From a virus, in IMG/VR virus record IMGVR_UViG_3300042471_000954, positions 1 to 54,623 of that record: a DNA stretch of 54,623 bases. One strand, 5' to 3'. Made by a program: the position numbers and the translations under genes. The notes beneath the pieces were generated by a model, which was given only the letters and a program-made list of their open reading frames with translations, made no database searches and was not told the DNA's origin. Shown piece by piece: positions 16,334-23,538 of this stretch. Every line of letters begins with the position of its first letter. The stretch's first letter is position 1.

Positions 16334-16606
16334 CTACCACTTGACCCTGTTCGCCCAGTAGGCGGCGCTCATCGGACCCTTGGCGATGTTGTCAGCGTGG
16401 CGAGCCTTGAAGCTCGCACGGCGGGCCTTCTGGGCATCGGTGCGAGGGTTCTTCCCGGCACCACTCACCCCCTGCTGACCGAACCGGATCAGCCGGACCT
16501 TCTCACCCTCCTTAGCCAGCACCGCATGGCTCTTGGTGGCGTGCTGGGGGGTCCGCTTGGGCTTGTTGTAACCCTCAAACGTCTCCCCCCGAACAGTGAT
16601 CGCCAT
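16334..16606 (-). CDS. Conserved small cyanophage protein, 90 aa
   Basis: Motif run KSHAVLAKEGEKVRLIRFGQ, then QGVSGAGKNP and SFKARHADNIAKGPMSAAYW ending ANRVKW. This is a highly recognisable small protein conserved in T4-like cyanophages and some other phages; no function is established to my knowledge. Basic, Gly-rich, no membrane helix. It starts 3 bp after the stop of the tail tube gene, so the two are co-translated, which hints at a virion role here. Confidence 0.8.
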   Translation of the reverse strand: MAITVRGETFEGYNKPKRTPQHATKSHAVLAKEGEKVRLIRFGQQGVSGAGKNPRTDAQKARRASFKARHADNIAKGPMSAAYWANRVKW

Positions 16607-16608
16607 GA

Positions 16609-17442
16609 TCAGAGCAGATCGAGGCCAACCTTGCCGTAACCGGCCAGGCTCACCTGGAACTTGATCACCGTGCCAGCAGCCTGCTCAGGCTGGTAGCTCT
16701 CGAAGAAGCCATAGCCGTACTCCACCTGCTTCCCGTTGTTCGGGCCGATGACGGCGTACTCAACCATCAACTTCTCGCTCACGTTGAACTCTTCACAGAT
16801 CCGCATGGCACGCCACGCAGGATCGGCGAAATTCATCGCCCCGCTGATGCTCCAGGTCTTGTCCCTGGCGGTAGGAATCGGGGTGTTGTAGCTGCCCGCC
16901 TCGTCGTCGTAGGTGGTGACCGATTCCTTGGTGGTGCTGTTGCTGGGCTGGATATTGGTTAGACCCAGCAGGCGGAACGGGGGATCGGTGCCGTCGAGCA
17001 GGAGAGAGGGGGCCACCACACCAGCAGATACAGCAGCAGTGGTGATCGCCGAACCGGTCAGGGCATAGGTCAGGGTGTGCGGCGAGGTGGTGGTCACAGC
17101 CGTCACCACGAACGACCCGTTGAGGGTGGCGAAGGGAGCAGGAAGATCCTTGACGACGATCCGCTTGCCCACCGCGATGCCGTGGGCATCAGCAAAGGTC
17201 AGGGTTGCGGTGGTGCTGGTGCTCACGGCATTGGTAACCGCCTTGGTGCCGACACCGAATGCAAAGTTATCGCCGGTTCCAGCCGTGATCACCTTGGCGG
17301 TGGAGCTTTGCAGGGTGGTGTTGTCGATGAACTTGCCGGTGCCAAGCCCGCCGAGATTGACGCGGGCGAGGTCAACCGCCGAAGACTTGAGGGGGGTGAA
17401 GAAGAACCTAAAGCCGTAGGCCTGTTCCCATGCCTGAGTCAT
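16609..17442 (-). CDS. Major tail tube protein with inserted beta domain, 277 aa
   Basis: Reads as a phage tail tube protein: N-terminal FRFFFTPLKSSAVDLARVNL, C-terminal QVEYGYGFFESYQPEQA and VIKFQVSLAGYGKVGLDLL, with KTWSISGAMNFADPAWRAM between. Residues about 65-145 carry an inserted module TTATLTFADAHGIAVGKRIV ... NGSFVVTAV, the same pattern as in 1951-2634; such inserts decorate the outside of tail tubes. AGGA precedes ATG 17442. The order chaperones first, tube second is the reverse of lambda. Confidence 0.8.
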   Translation of the reverse strand: MTQAWEQAYGFRFFFTPLKSSAVDLARVNLGGLGTGKFIDNTTLQSSTAKVITAGTGDNFAFGVGTKAVTNAVSTSTTATLTFADAHGIAVGKRIVVKDLPAPFATLNGSFVVTAVTTTSPHTLTYALTGSAITTAAVSAGVVAPSLLLDGTDPPFRLLGLTNIQPSNSTTKESVTTYDDEAGSYNTPIPTARDKTWSISGAMNFADPAWRAMRICEEFNVSEKLMVEYAVIGPNNGKQVEYGYGFFESYQPEQAAGTVIKFQVSLAGYGKVGLDLL

Positions 17443-17529
17443 GATCCTGCCGGCGCTGCCGGTGCGTTACCTCGCAGGTTCCCGCCATGGCTTAAGCCTT
17501 CTCAGCGGCTTAGGTGGGAAAGCTGAGGC
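17443..17529 (+). promoter_or_regulatory. Leader with GGCTTAAGCC palindrome and CGGCTTA half-site
   Basis: GGCTTAAGCC at 17489-17498 and CAGCGGCTTAGG at 17503-17514 lie between the tail tube start (17442, minus) and the AP2-like gene (17530, plus). GGGAAAGCTGAGGC then runs into ATG 17530. The half-site recurs at other phage promoters. Confidence 0.5.
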
Positions 17530-17793
17530 ATGGCTTCCTACCCTCGCGGCGTTTCCCACTGTCCCCATAACGCACGGCGCCCATATCAGGCTCGCGTGTG
17601 GTGGGCCGGAAGGCGGTGGTCGCTGGGCTACTTCACGTCGATTCAGGCTGCAGCGCAGGCGGTGGAGGATTGCTATCGCCAGATCGAACGATGGGCAGCC
17701 ATGAACCTGCCGCCGCCCATGCTGGCGCTGCAACATCGGGAGCGGGTGGCACCTGCAGGGTCACCAGCCGCTGCGGATCATCCGCCAACCTGA
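17530..17793 (+). CDS. AP2-like DNA-binding protein, 87 aa
   Basis: RPYQARVWWAGRRWSLGYF followed by TSIQAAAQAVEDCYRQI matches the phage/cyanobacterial AP2 fold (three strands plus a helix; YqAri...gk...lGyF.t.eeAA.AyD.A). AP2 domains of this sort occur alone or with HNH nucleases and bind DNA. Residues 66-87 are a Pro/Ala tail that may be poorly conserved. The 3' end overlaps the minus-strand GT reading frame by about 160 bp. Own leader GAAAGCTGAGGC. Confidence 0.7.
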   Translation: MASYPRGVSHCPHNARRPYQARVWWAGRRWSLGYFTSIQAAAQAVEDCYRQIERWAAMNLPPPMLALQHRERVAPAGSPAAADHPPT

Positions 17794-18882
17794 AGACCCG
17801 TTCTTGCCCCGCTGCGGTGTCCTCCGCCAGCAGCAGCCCCCGCCAGCCGTCCTGATGCTCCACCGGGGCGAGCAGAAGGGCATCGTCTGCCAGCAGGGCC
17901 AGCAGTGGTGGCGGTGGCGTCCCCTCCCCGGCGGTGGCCAGGGCGTCGTAGAAGGCCATAGCGAACCCTGGCACCTGCACCGCTTCGCAGAGGGCCAGCA
18001 TCGCCGCGCCAGCTGCAGCAGGCGGCCCCTCGGCTGCGTCCTGATTCTTGGGCGGCAGGAACCAGCAGAACTCCTCCATCGTGAACGGCTCGCGGCGCTT
18101 CTCGGTGTCCCGGTGAGCGCTGGCATACCAGGCGTGGAAATTGGCGATCGGCCGCTCTGCCGCGTGCAGCCGTTCCCTCAGGAGGCGGGTGCCTTGGTCG
18201 AGCGCTTCCCAGATCGTGACTTCGGGGCACCAGGCGAACTGCTCGCTGGTGAAGGCATGGTGACGGGGCCAGAGGTCGCAGAGTTGCCAGAAGATGGCTC
18301 CCCAGTCGGTGGGAGGTTGGGCTTTCCCAGGCTGTCGGCCATCATTTGCAGCGTGGCCGCAGGATCAGCTGGTGCAGCGCCCCCGCGTTGCTCGCGCAGC
18401 ATGAAGGCGTAGACGGCATTGCGGAGCCCCTCGGTCAGGTTGCGGGTGTCGTCGTCGGTCCATTTGGCGCAGTCGGGATCCACCTTGCCCAGCCGGTAAA
18501 TGATCGCGGCGGTGACGAGACGAGTGACCTGCGCCTCGTTCTGAGCTGACAGGCGGTTGTCAATATCGCGGATCAGGCGGTGCTCACGCTGGCGGATGCA
18601 GTCCTCCTTGGGCTCCAGCACTACCGGGATCCCGATGTGCTTGGCCATCAGGCGAGCGGCCACTAGGTTGGCGTCAACCTCGGGTAGGTCGTCCATCTCT
18701 TGGATGATGCGGGCCAGCCGGTGGGTCTGCTCGTTCACTGTGGACTGGTAGTCGATCTCGTCGAGCATCATCCGCTCCCCAGCCAGCAGGCTGTTGAAGA
18801 CGGGGAACTCCAGGATGCCGGTGGTCTCGTCCCCCACCTGCTCGACCTTGACTTCCGGGGCGGTGACAAAGGGAAGCGGCAC
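17633..18882 (-). CDS. Tail assembly chaperone fusion (GT-type), made by -1 frameshift
   Basis: From GTG 18882 the upstream frame is read to the GGGAAAG site at 18328-18322; a -1 slip then continues GKAQPPTDWGAIFWQLCDLW, HHAFTSEQFAWCPEVTIWEA, ANFHAWYASAHRDTEKRREP and FTMEEFCWFLPP down to 17633. The downstream frame has no plausible start of its own before 18079 yet is coherent for over 80 codons upstream of that ATG. This is the gpG/gpGT plan of lambda: the G part coats the tape measure and the T part recruits tail tube subunits. The tail overlaps the plus-strand 17530 gene. Confidence 0.82.
18178..18882 (-). CDS. Tail assembly chaperone (G-type), 234 aa
   Basis: GTG at 18882 is chosen because everything upstream in the frame is the duplicated promoter leader also seen at 22857. 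The body is helical and charged (ARIIQEMDDLPEVDANLVAA, LVTAAIIYRLGKVDP, NLTEGLRNAVYAFMLREQ), then a Ser/Pro-rich tail after the slip site that exists only in the unshifted product. It should be more abundant than the fusion. Located between neck proteins and the tail tube gene. Confidence 0.8.
   Translation of the reverse strand: MPLPFVTAPEVKVEQVGDETTGILEFPVFNSLLAGERMMLDEIDYQSTVNEQTHRLARIIQEMDDLPEVDANLVAARLMAKHIGIPVVLEPKEDCIRQREHRLIRDIDNRLSAQNEAQVTRLVTAAIIYRLGKVDPDCAKWTDDDTRNLTEGLRNAVYAFMLREQRGGAAPADPAATLQMMADSLGKPNLPPTGEPSSGNSATSGPVTMPSPASSSPGAPKSRSGKRSTKAPAS
18322..18328 (-). other. Programmed -1 ribosomal frameshift site GGGAAAG
   Basis: Zero-frame codons are CTG GGA AAG, so the heptamer is G GGA AAG, the same slippery heptamer used for lambda gpG-T. 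Slippage gives GGG AAA GCC. The base pairs available 8-40 bases downstream are GC-rich and could stall the ribosome. Confidence 0.8.
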
Positions 18883-19035
18883 GGTGCTGTTGTGTTTTCT
18901 CAGCTTGCCGTTGTGGCTTAGGGAAGCGCAATGGCTTATGATGTGGGGGCTGGGGGGGTTGCGCTGGCGTGGGCGAGCGTCTGACACTACGACCGCTGCC
19001 CTTGCTCCGGCACCCATTCACCACCACCACCGACC
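18883..19035 (+). promoter_or_regulatory. Divergent promoter region, copy 1
   Basis: Plus strand: TTGCCGTTGTGGCTTAGG, then GCGCAATGGCTTATGATG with TATGAT at 18937-18942, then a G-rich start, a CTCCGGCACC element and CACCACCACCACCGACC before ATG 19036. The whole block is closely similar to 22857-22989. The minus gene starts GTG 18882 on the other side. Confidence 0.7.
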
Positions 19036-19587
19036 ATGACCGACTTCCGCGCCTTGTGTGCTGAGCTGATAGACGGCATTGATGAATTTGCAACCGTCTG
19101 CGATACCGGTGAGCCCTTCTACCAGTTGATCACCCGCGTCCGCGCCGCCCTGGGCGAGCCGGAGCCGGAGGGGCCAACAGACGATGATTTAAGGGCGCAA
19201 ATAATGCTATGGCTGGGTTGCACGGATCTCCCTTCCGATGACCAAGAATGGCCAGAACCTTTGCGCATTCCTGAGATCCTGGGCTTGCTTCGCGCTGTCC
19301 TCGCCCGTTGGGGCCGCCCGGCAGCGCCAGCCGTGGAGCCCATCCCGGTGAGCGAGCGGCTGCCGGAGGATGACGATTGCCTGGTTATCCCGCCACTCGG
19401 GGCAAGCACCTTCCCTCTCCGCTACTGCTGGCAGGCCAGGGAGATCATGCACTGTGGCCAAGCGCGTTTGATCTGGGATTGGAAGCTGGTGCCGCACACG
19501 ACAGAGGAGCAATGGCCTTTTACGTACTGGCTGCCGGCGACAACTCGATTCCTGCCGACGACGGTAGATCCTGCCCAACCGACCTAA
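19036..19587 (+). CDS. Moron protein with DUF551-like C-terminal half, 183 aa
   Basis: N-terminus MTDFRALCAELIDGIDEF recurs in 31758-32240. The C-terminal half runs PIPVSERLPEDDDCLVIPP ... WDWKLVPH ... FTYWLPA, the W-x-SVSERLPe...thWmPLP plan of DUF551 proteins, small phage/prophage proteins of unknown role. SD-less CACCACC leader. Sits alone between neck and chaperone genes on the opposite strand, so is read from its own promoter at 18937. Confidence 0.65.
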   Translation: MTDFRALCAELIDGIDEFATVCDTGEPFYQLITRVRAALGEPEPEGPTDDDLRAQIMLWLGCTDLPSDDQEWPEPLRIPEILGLLRAVLARWGRPAAPAVEPIPVSERLPEDDDCLVIPPLGASTFPLRYCWQAREIMHCGQARLIWDWKLVPHTTEEQWPFTYWLPATTRFLPTTVDPAQPT

Positions 19588-20066
19588 GACCCAGTCACCG
19601 CCCTCTGGATGCGCCGCTGCAGCTTCCGGCCAAGCGGGAACACCGGGATCCCCGATACCTGCACCGTGCCCCTGACCGCATCAGTCCAGGGCGTTGCTGG
19701 GAGGATGGTGCCATTGCGTAGGCGAGCGCCTTCATGCTTGGCGGTGGCGTAGTCAACGCTCCAGGTGGCTTCTAGGACAAAAGGATTGGGGGAGGAATAA
19801 GAGAACGATTGGCTAAGCGTGCCGCGATCCTTGAGGTTACGCGGGCTGCCAACCACTACAAAGGTGCGCCTGACTTTCCCCGAAGGATCCTTTTTCCTTC
19901 CCTTGTAACGCTTGGTTTCCCGTGGCCATTGCCAAGCCGGTGGATTGAACGATGCCTGATACTTGTTGATCAGCTCAGCAAACGTGTCCTGCACGATTCC
20001 CGCCAGCATCTGATTCAGCTCCCCAGGGCCGGGGCCGGTGACCGTGGTCTCTACTCGAATGCTCAT
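19584..20066 (-). CDS. Neck/tail-completion protein (HK97 gp10-like), 160 aa
   Basis: Features of gp10-type tail completion proteins: short amphipathic N-terminal helix (LAGIVQDTFAELINKYQ), a basic strand region (WPRETKRYKGRKKDPSGKV), and late in the chain SVDYATAKHEGARLRNG with TPWTDAV, recalling the YA..qE.G.....pRPW pattern. Position after two connector-like genes supports a head-tail joining role. Family call is moderate. Confidence 0.6.
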   Translation of the reverse strand: MSIRVETTVTGPGPGELNQMLAGIVQDTFAELINKYQASFNPPAWQWPRETKRYKGRKKDPSGKVRRTFVVVGSPRNLKDRGTLSQSFSYSSPNPFVLEATWSVDYATAKHEGARLRNGTILPATPWTDAVRGTVQVSGIPVFPLGRKLQRRIQRAVTGS

Positions 20067-20069
20067 GGT

Positions 20070-20537
20070 TCAGATCGCAGTGAACAGGGCCGCCTTGAAC
20101 TTGTCCCCCAGGGCCTCACGTAGCTCGCTGCCGATCCCGCCGACTCCAAAGGGAAGCTCCAGGATGCGCAGCTGCCCCTGTTCGGCACCATCGGCCAGTG
20201 TGGGCAACACGGTGAGATCAGTGAGCACAGCCTGCCCGGTGGCTCCTGGCAGCATCCCAGCGGGCCTGTAGCCCGTCTCATCCCACGTGAGGGAAGTACC
20301 GGCAACCAGCCAGTTTGCGGAGCCCAGCAGCGCCCAGCGGGTGATAAAGCCTTCGAGCATCAGCGACCCAGCCTTCACCCCCGGTAGATCCTGCTCGCTG
20401 CGGCCCTGGGGCTTGGCGAACGCCTCGACCACCACCGCAGGGCCAGCAGCAGGCACCCCCGCACGGAAGTTCGTGATCGTCCCCGGCGGTGCCCACACCA
20501 TCCGCAGGTTGGCGTATTCGGCGAAGTCGGTGGCCAT
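20070..20537 (-). CDS. Head-tail connector-like protein, 155 aa
   Basis: Starts at ATG 20537, sharing a base with the end of the upstream gene. Contains ANLRMVWAPPGTITNFRAG and later LEGFITRWALLGSANWLVAG, a beta-barrel-like pattern as in stopper/connector proteins. No other motif. Order (connector, stopper, completion) supports the call; sequence alone would not. Confidence 0.55.
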   Translation of the reverse strand: MATDFAEYANLRMVWAPPGTITNFRAGVPAAGPAVVVEAFAKPQGRSEQDLPGVKAGSLMLEGFITRWALLGSANWLVAGTSLTWDETGYRPAGMLPGATGQAVLTDLTVLPTLADGAEQGQLRILELPFGVGGIGSELREALGDKFKAALFTAI

Positions 20538-21031
20538 CAGCTACGAACAAGCATCGTCATTCCGCTGCCGCTGCCGCTGACCGGTTGGATTCCCAGCGTC
20601 TGGAAGATCCGCCCTTTTAAGTCGGCCAAACGTCCGCCGAGCACGGCGCCGGCCGTCCCACCAGCGCCGCCGCTCTCGTACTTCACCCTTAGCAGGCTGG
20701 TATCCCACTCCAGTACGTCGGCCTTGCTCTTCAGGTCGTCGCGGCTGAGGGTCTCTCCAGGGGTTGGGCCTTCGTAGCTCGCTGCATTGCCGAGGTGCGC
20801 CGTCCCGATCTCCACCTTCTCCGCGTAGTCCGCTTCCAGGTTCTCGATCTCGTCGATCCATCGTTGCACCTGGGTTACGGCAGCAGTGGAGGTGATCGCC
20901 ACCCGGTTGAGGATCGTCGTTAGTTCGGTCAGGTTGGTCACCGACAGGGGCCAGCCCGCATATCCCCGGATCAGCTCACGGTCATCCCTTGGGGTGATCC
21001 GCCACAGGCTGTTCAGGACGGGGATGGTCAT
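20537..21031 (-). CDS. Head-tail adaptor-like helical protein, 164 aa
   Basis: Helical N-terminal part (TNLTELTTILNRVAITSTAA, VQRWIDEIENLEADYAEKVE), a Gly-rich linker, and C-terminal RLADLKGRIFQTLGIQP. Helical adaptor proteins open the neck module in siphoviruses. Its ATG (21031-21029) overlaps the ATG of the plus-strand gene 21030-21206 in the palindrome CATG, so the two genes diverge from overlapping start codons. Confidence 0.55.
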   Translation of the reverse strand: MTIPVLNSLWRITPRDDRELIRGYAGWPLSVTNLTELTTILNRVAITSTAAVTQVQRWIDEIENLEADYAEKVEIGTAHLGNAASYEGPTPGETLSRDDLKSKADVLEWDTSLLRVKYESGGAGGTAGAVLGGRLADLKGRIFQTLGIQPVSGSGSGMTMLVRS

Positions 21032-21206
21032 GGCGTCGCACGATCTAGCCCAGGTTTCCAGGAAACCTCAGGCAGTGACCGGTGATCCCGTGTACAACGA
21101 CAAAGCAGGCAAAGGCATGGCAATGGGCAAGGCTGGCAAGGGCAAGAAGCAGGCCATGCCGAAGAAGCCGAAGCCGTCCAAAGGCGGGGGCATGAAGGCG
21201 AAGTGA
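21030..21206 (+). CDS. Lys/Gly-rich small basic protein, 58 aa
   Basis: ATG 21030. The last 35 residues are almost only Lys, Gly, Ala, Met and Pro (KAGKGMAMGKAGKGKKQAMP ...). Similar Lys/Gly/Met-rich small proteins are common beside phage head genes and may bind DNA. Lys codons are mainly AAG, which argues for coding use. Against it: no clear leader, start overlaps the divergent gene. Real but not certain. Confidence 0.5.
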   Translation: MASHDLAQVSRKPQAVTGDPVYNDKAGKGMAMGKAGKGKKQAMPKKPKPSKGGGMKAK

Positions 21207-21515
21207 TCAATCAGGGGCCAGCCAGCTCCTGATCCTTTCCTCCCTCGCGGCAGTGTGGAACGGCTGCGCGTGATACCAGGCCCACACATCACAGTGGTTT
21301 TTGCTGACGTTGCAGCCAGCACATGCCGGCACAAGGTTCGATCGCACCGTCATGCCCCCCTTCACCTTGGGGATCACGTGGTCAAGCGTGATCTTCTCTG
21401 GCTCGCACCCGCAGTAGGCGCAGGCACCATCCCATGAATCGATGATCTCCCGTCTGAAGCTGTTTTTTGTGACACGTTTGGAAACAAGCTGAGATCCTTC
21501 AATCCGATAGGACAC
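21207..21515 (-). CDS. HNH endonuclease, 102 aa
   Basis: CAYCGCEPEKITLDHVIPKV then GGMTVRSNLVPACAGCN shows the complete HNH core: two CxxC zinc pairs (CAYC, CAGC), the catalytic LDHVIP histidine and the N-x3-C helix. It nicks or cuts DNA; next to terminase modules, HNH proteins often assist packaging, while others are homing enzymes. It lies between the metallophosphoesterase and neck genes, not beside terminase, so either role is open. Confidence 0.9.
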   Translation of the reverse strand: MSYRIEGSQLVSKRVTKNSFRREIIDSWDGACAYCGCEPEKITLDHVIPKVKGGMTVRSNLVPACAGCNVSKNHCDVWAWYHAQPFHTAAREERIRSWLAPD

Positions 21516-21518
21516 GTG

Positions 21519-22664
21519 TTACTCGGTGAAGACCGGGAATGAACCAACGAACCCCAGGCGGCTGTGCAGGAACCTCATCCCCTGCTGCGGTCGCTCGGGC
21601 CTGTAACCTTGGCGGTGGCCATAGGGAGCGCAACCAGGAAGGCTGCCGTTACCGGTGGCCCTGCCGAAGCCCAACGTATGAAAATGGCCGTGGAATGTGT
21701 TATCAGCCGGGATACTTTGATCCAGGTTCTTTACGTGCTTGTCCACGTTCCACAGTGGGCCAGCAGCACCGCCGTTGTACTTCACCGAATCGCCATGGAA
21801 GAACCTGATCCGCTTGTCGTAAACATCTAGGTAAAGGCAGTCGGCATCAGCGATCTGCCACACCAGACGCGGTTGATCTCTGTAGTGCCTCCTGAGGTTG
21901 TGATACATCAAATGAGCAAAGCTGTTCTCAGTGGCGTTGCTCTGCTGCTTCTTGGTGGTCCGGTCATGGTTGCCCACGTTGCAGGGCACCATGATCCGCT
22001 CCAGGTCGGAATGGGCCAGCAGGTAGTCAAACCCCCGCACTAGGGCCAACTGGCACCGCACAATCTGCTGGGTGGTAGTGAGGGTTTGATTCTGCACTGC
22101 GTCGTTGTGCAGCTCCCCTTCAATCATGTCCCCACCTAGCCAGACCACACCCTCGCGGATGGTCATGGTGTTGCGCTGGCCGTCGATGATCTTGAGGGCA
22201 TTGCGGAACACCGCATCGAGCCGGTCGTCAAAGATGTCCGGGTTAAACTCGTTAAGATCATTCACCGCTGATGGCTTGACCACCATTCCGCAGTGAATGT
22301 CGCTGATCATCAGAATCGGTGCCGCCTCCTCCCTCTCGGGATCTCCCGGTGGCTCGATGGTCCCCTGATCGAAAATGTCCCTGATCTCCAGGGCCGTGGT
22401 CAGGGCATCCTGAACCCTTTCCAGCTTGGCTAGGGCTCGCTCTGACGAAGCCTTGGCATCCCTCGCCTCAGCCCTGAGCCTGCGGGCATCAAGCTGGAGG
22501 GCTAGCAGCTCGTCGCTGGTGTCCGATCGCTTGCCGTTCGGGCACATGCCCGGCTTGCAAAATGGGCGGCGGGTTCCGGCCTCGTCGTGCCATTCGATGG
22601 CGCTCTCTTCAATCCATTCCCGGCAGGAGCTGTTGCGGCGGCATTGGAATGTGCGCTCAGCCAT
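21519..22664 (-). CDS. Calcineurin-like metallophosphoesterase with N-terminal Cys-rich region, 381 aa
   Basis: All metal-site motifs are visible: ISDIHCG (about 119), WLGGDMIEGE (about 175), NVGNHDR (about 230), FHGDSVKYN and FHGHFHTLGFG (about 290-330). N-terminal residues 1-45 carry six Cys (FQCRRNSSCREW, FCKPGMCPNG), perhaps a zinc finger, followed by a coiled coil (residues 52-90). Substrate unknown; phage members are nucleases or phosphatases acting on DNA ends or nucleotides. Located in the head gene run, between MuF and neck genes. Confidence 0.88.
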   Translation of the reverse strand: MAERTFQCRRNSSCREWIEESAIEWHDEAGTRRPFCKPGMCPNGKRSDTSDELLALQLDARRLRAEARDAKASSERALAKLERVQDALTTALEIRDIFDQGTIEPPGDPEREEAAPILMISDIHCGMVVKPSAVNDLNEFNPDIFDDRLDAVFRNALKIIDGQRNTMTIREGVVWLGGDMIEGELHNDAVQNQTLTTTQQIVRCQLALVRGFDYLLAHSDLERIMVPCNVGNHDRTTKKQQSNATENSFAHLMYHNLRRHYRDQPRLVWQIADADCLYLDVYDKRIRFFHGDSVKYNGGAAGPLWNVDKHVKNLDQSIPADNTFHGHFHTLGFGRATGNGSLPGCAPYGHRQGYRPERPQQGMRFLHSRLGFVGSFPVFTE

Positions 22665-22667
22665 GAC

Positions 22668-22856
22668 TCAAGCCAGCCTCTTCAGCCAGACCCGAGCACC
22701 AACCCCAATGGACCGTTCCAGCATCGAGACCACCTTGTGGGCGGTGCGTTGGGGCAGGTTCAGGGCCACATCACGCAGCACCTGCCGGGTGGCCTCCTCA
22801 TCCCTGGCGCCAACGGTGGCGTGGAGGGTCAGGAACGCACGTAGATCAGGAGGCAT
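22668..22856 (-). CDS. Small helical protein, 62 aa
   Basis: MPPDLRAFLTLHATVGARDE then RQVLRDVALNLPQRTAHKVV. Start at ATG 22856 is preferred because the upstream part of the frame translates promoter sequence duplicated at 18883. It ends 3 bp before the metallophosphoesterase start, so both are co-transcribed. No family recognised. Confidence 0.6.
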   Translation of the reverse strand: MPPDLRAFLTLHATVGARDEEATRQVLRDVALNLPQRTAHKVVSMLERSIGVGARVWLKRLA

Positions 22857-22989
22857 GGGGCCGTTGCGTTTCCTTAGCTTGCCGTAATGGCTTAGGAAAC
22901 CGCAATGGCTTATGATGGGCGGGCCGGAGGGTTTCCTGTTCTGCGCAGGGACCGTTGTACCTCCGGCACCCCCTTCACCACCACCGACC
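22857..22989 (+). promoter_or_regulatory. Divergent promoter region, copy 2
   Basis: Direct repeats GTAATGGCTTAGG (22884-22896) and GCAATGGCTTATG (22902-22914); TATGAT at 22911-22916; G-rich start; CTCCGGCACC; TTCACCACCACCGACC before ATG 22990. The homologous block at 18883-19035 has the same order. No -35 hexamer close to TTGACA at the right distance. Confidence 0.72.
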
Positions 22990-23163
22990 ATGCCTGAACC
23001 CGACTTTCGCGCCGCCCTGCAGCAGCTAGCCGATGCTATTGACGGGAGTGAGATCAGGTTTCCAAAGTACGACTGGCATGGGCAAGAAGGCACGTGGTTT
23101 CCCGAGCCAACCCACTGGCACCCCCTCCCCAGCCCACCGACCACCCCCAACCCCCATGCTTGA
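22990..23163 (+). CDS. Moron protein ending in a DUF551-type tail, 57 aa
   Basis: Starts MPEPDFRAALQQLADAIDG after an SD-less CACCACCACC leader and ends PTHWHPLPSPP..., the THW-PLP-PP close of DUF551 proteins. It thus looks like a shortened member keeping an N-terminal helix and the terminal motif only. First gene of a three-gene cassette; the stop overlaps the next start by 8 bp. Confidence 0.6.
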   Translation: MPEPDFRAALQQLADAIDGSEIRFPKYDWHGQEGTWFPEPTHWHPLPSPPTTPNPHA

Positions 23164-23503
23164 CGCCAACACCCCCGCCTTCCGCCAGCAGTACCCCAAC
23201 GGCGCCAACGTCTACGACCGGCTGGGGCGCCAGTTGCGCGGCGTGGTGGCCTGTGACCCAGAGACGGGAGAGGTGATCACCTGCGACATGGGGTGGATCG
23301 CCAAGGCTTGGCTGAGGGTGCTGTGGGCCAAGGATCCATTCAGTCATGCTTACCGTTGGCGCCTGGGCCGGCTGCGGTTTCCATCAAGACTGCCCCGCTA
23401 CGAGGTAGTAAGTGGCGAGATCCTGCGCCGCCACGGCTTCCACCCCGCTCCGCTGACGGTCAAGCCCTGTCAGTGGCTTCACATCGGGATTGACAACCAC
23501 TGA
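23156..23503 (+). CDS. Moron hypothetical protein, 115 aa
   Basis: MLDANTPAFRQQYPNGANVY, then a small beta module RQLRGVVACDPETGEVITCD (strand-turn-strand) and a Trp/Arg-rich helix (WIAKAWLRVLWAKD). Overlaps 22990-23163 by 8 bp. No known family; the sequence is evenly coding in composition. Confidence 0.6.
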   Translation: MLDANTPAFRQQYPNGANVYDRLGRQLRGVVACDPETGEVITCDMGWIAKAWLRVLWAKDPFSHAYRWRLGRLRFPSRLPRYEVVSGEILRRHGFHPAPLTVKPCQWLHIGIDNH

Positions 23504-23538
23504 GCCCCGCTTTGTCAACCACATTGTTAACCACCACC

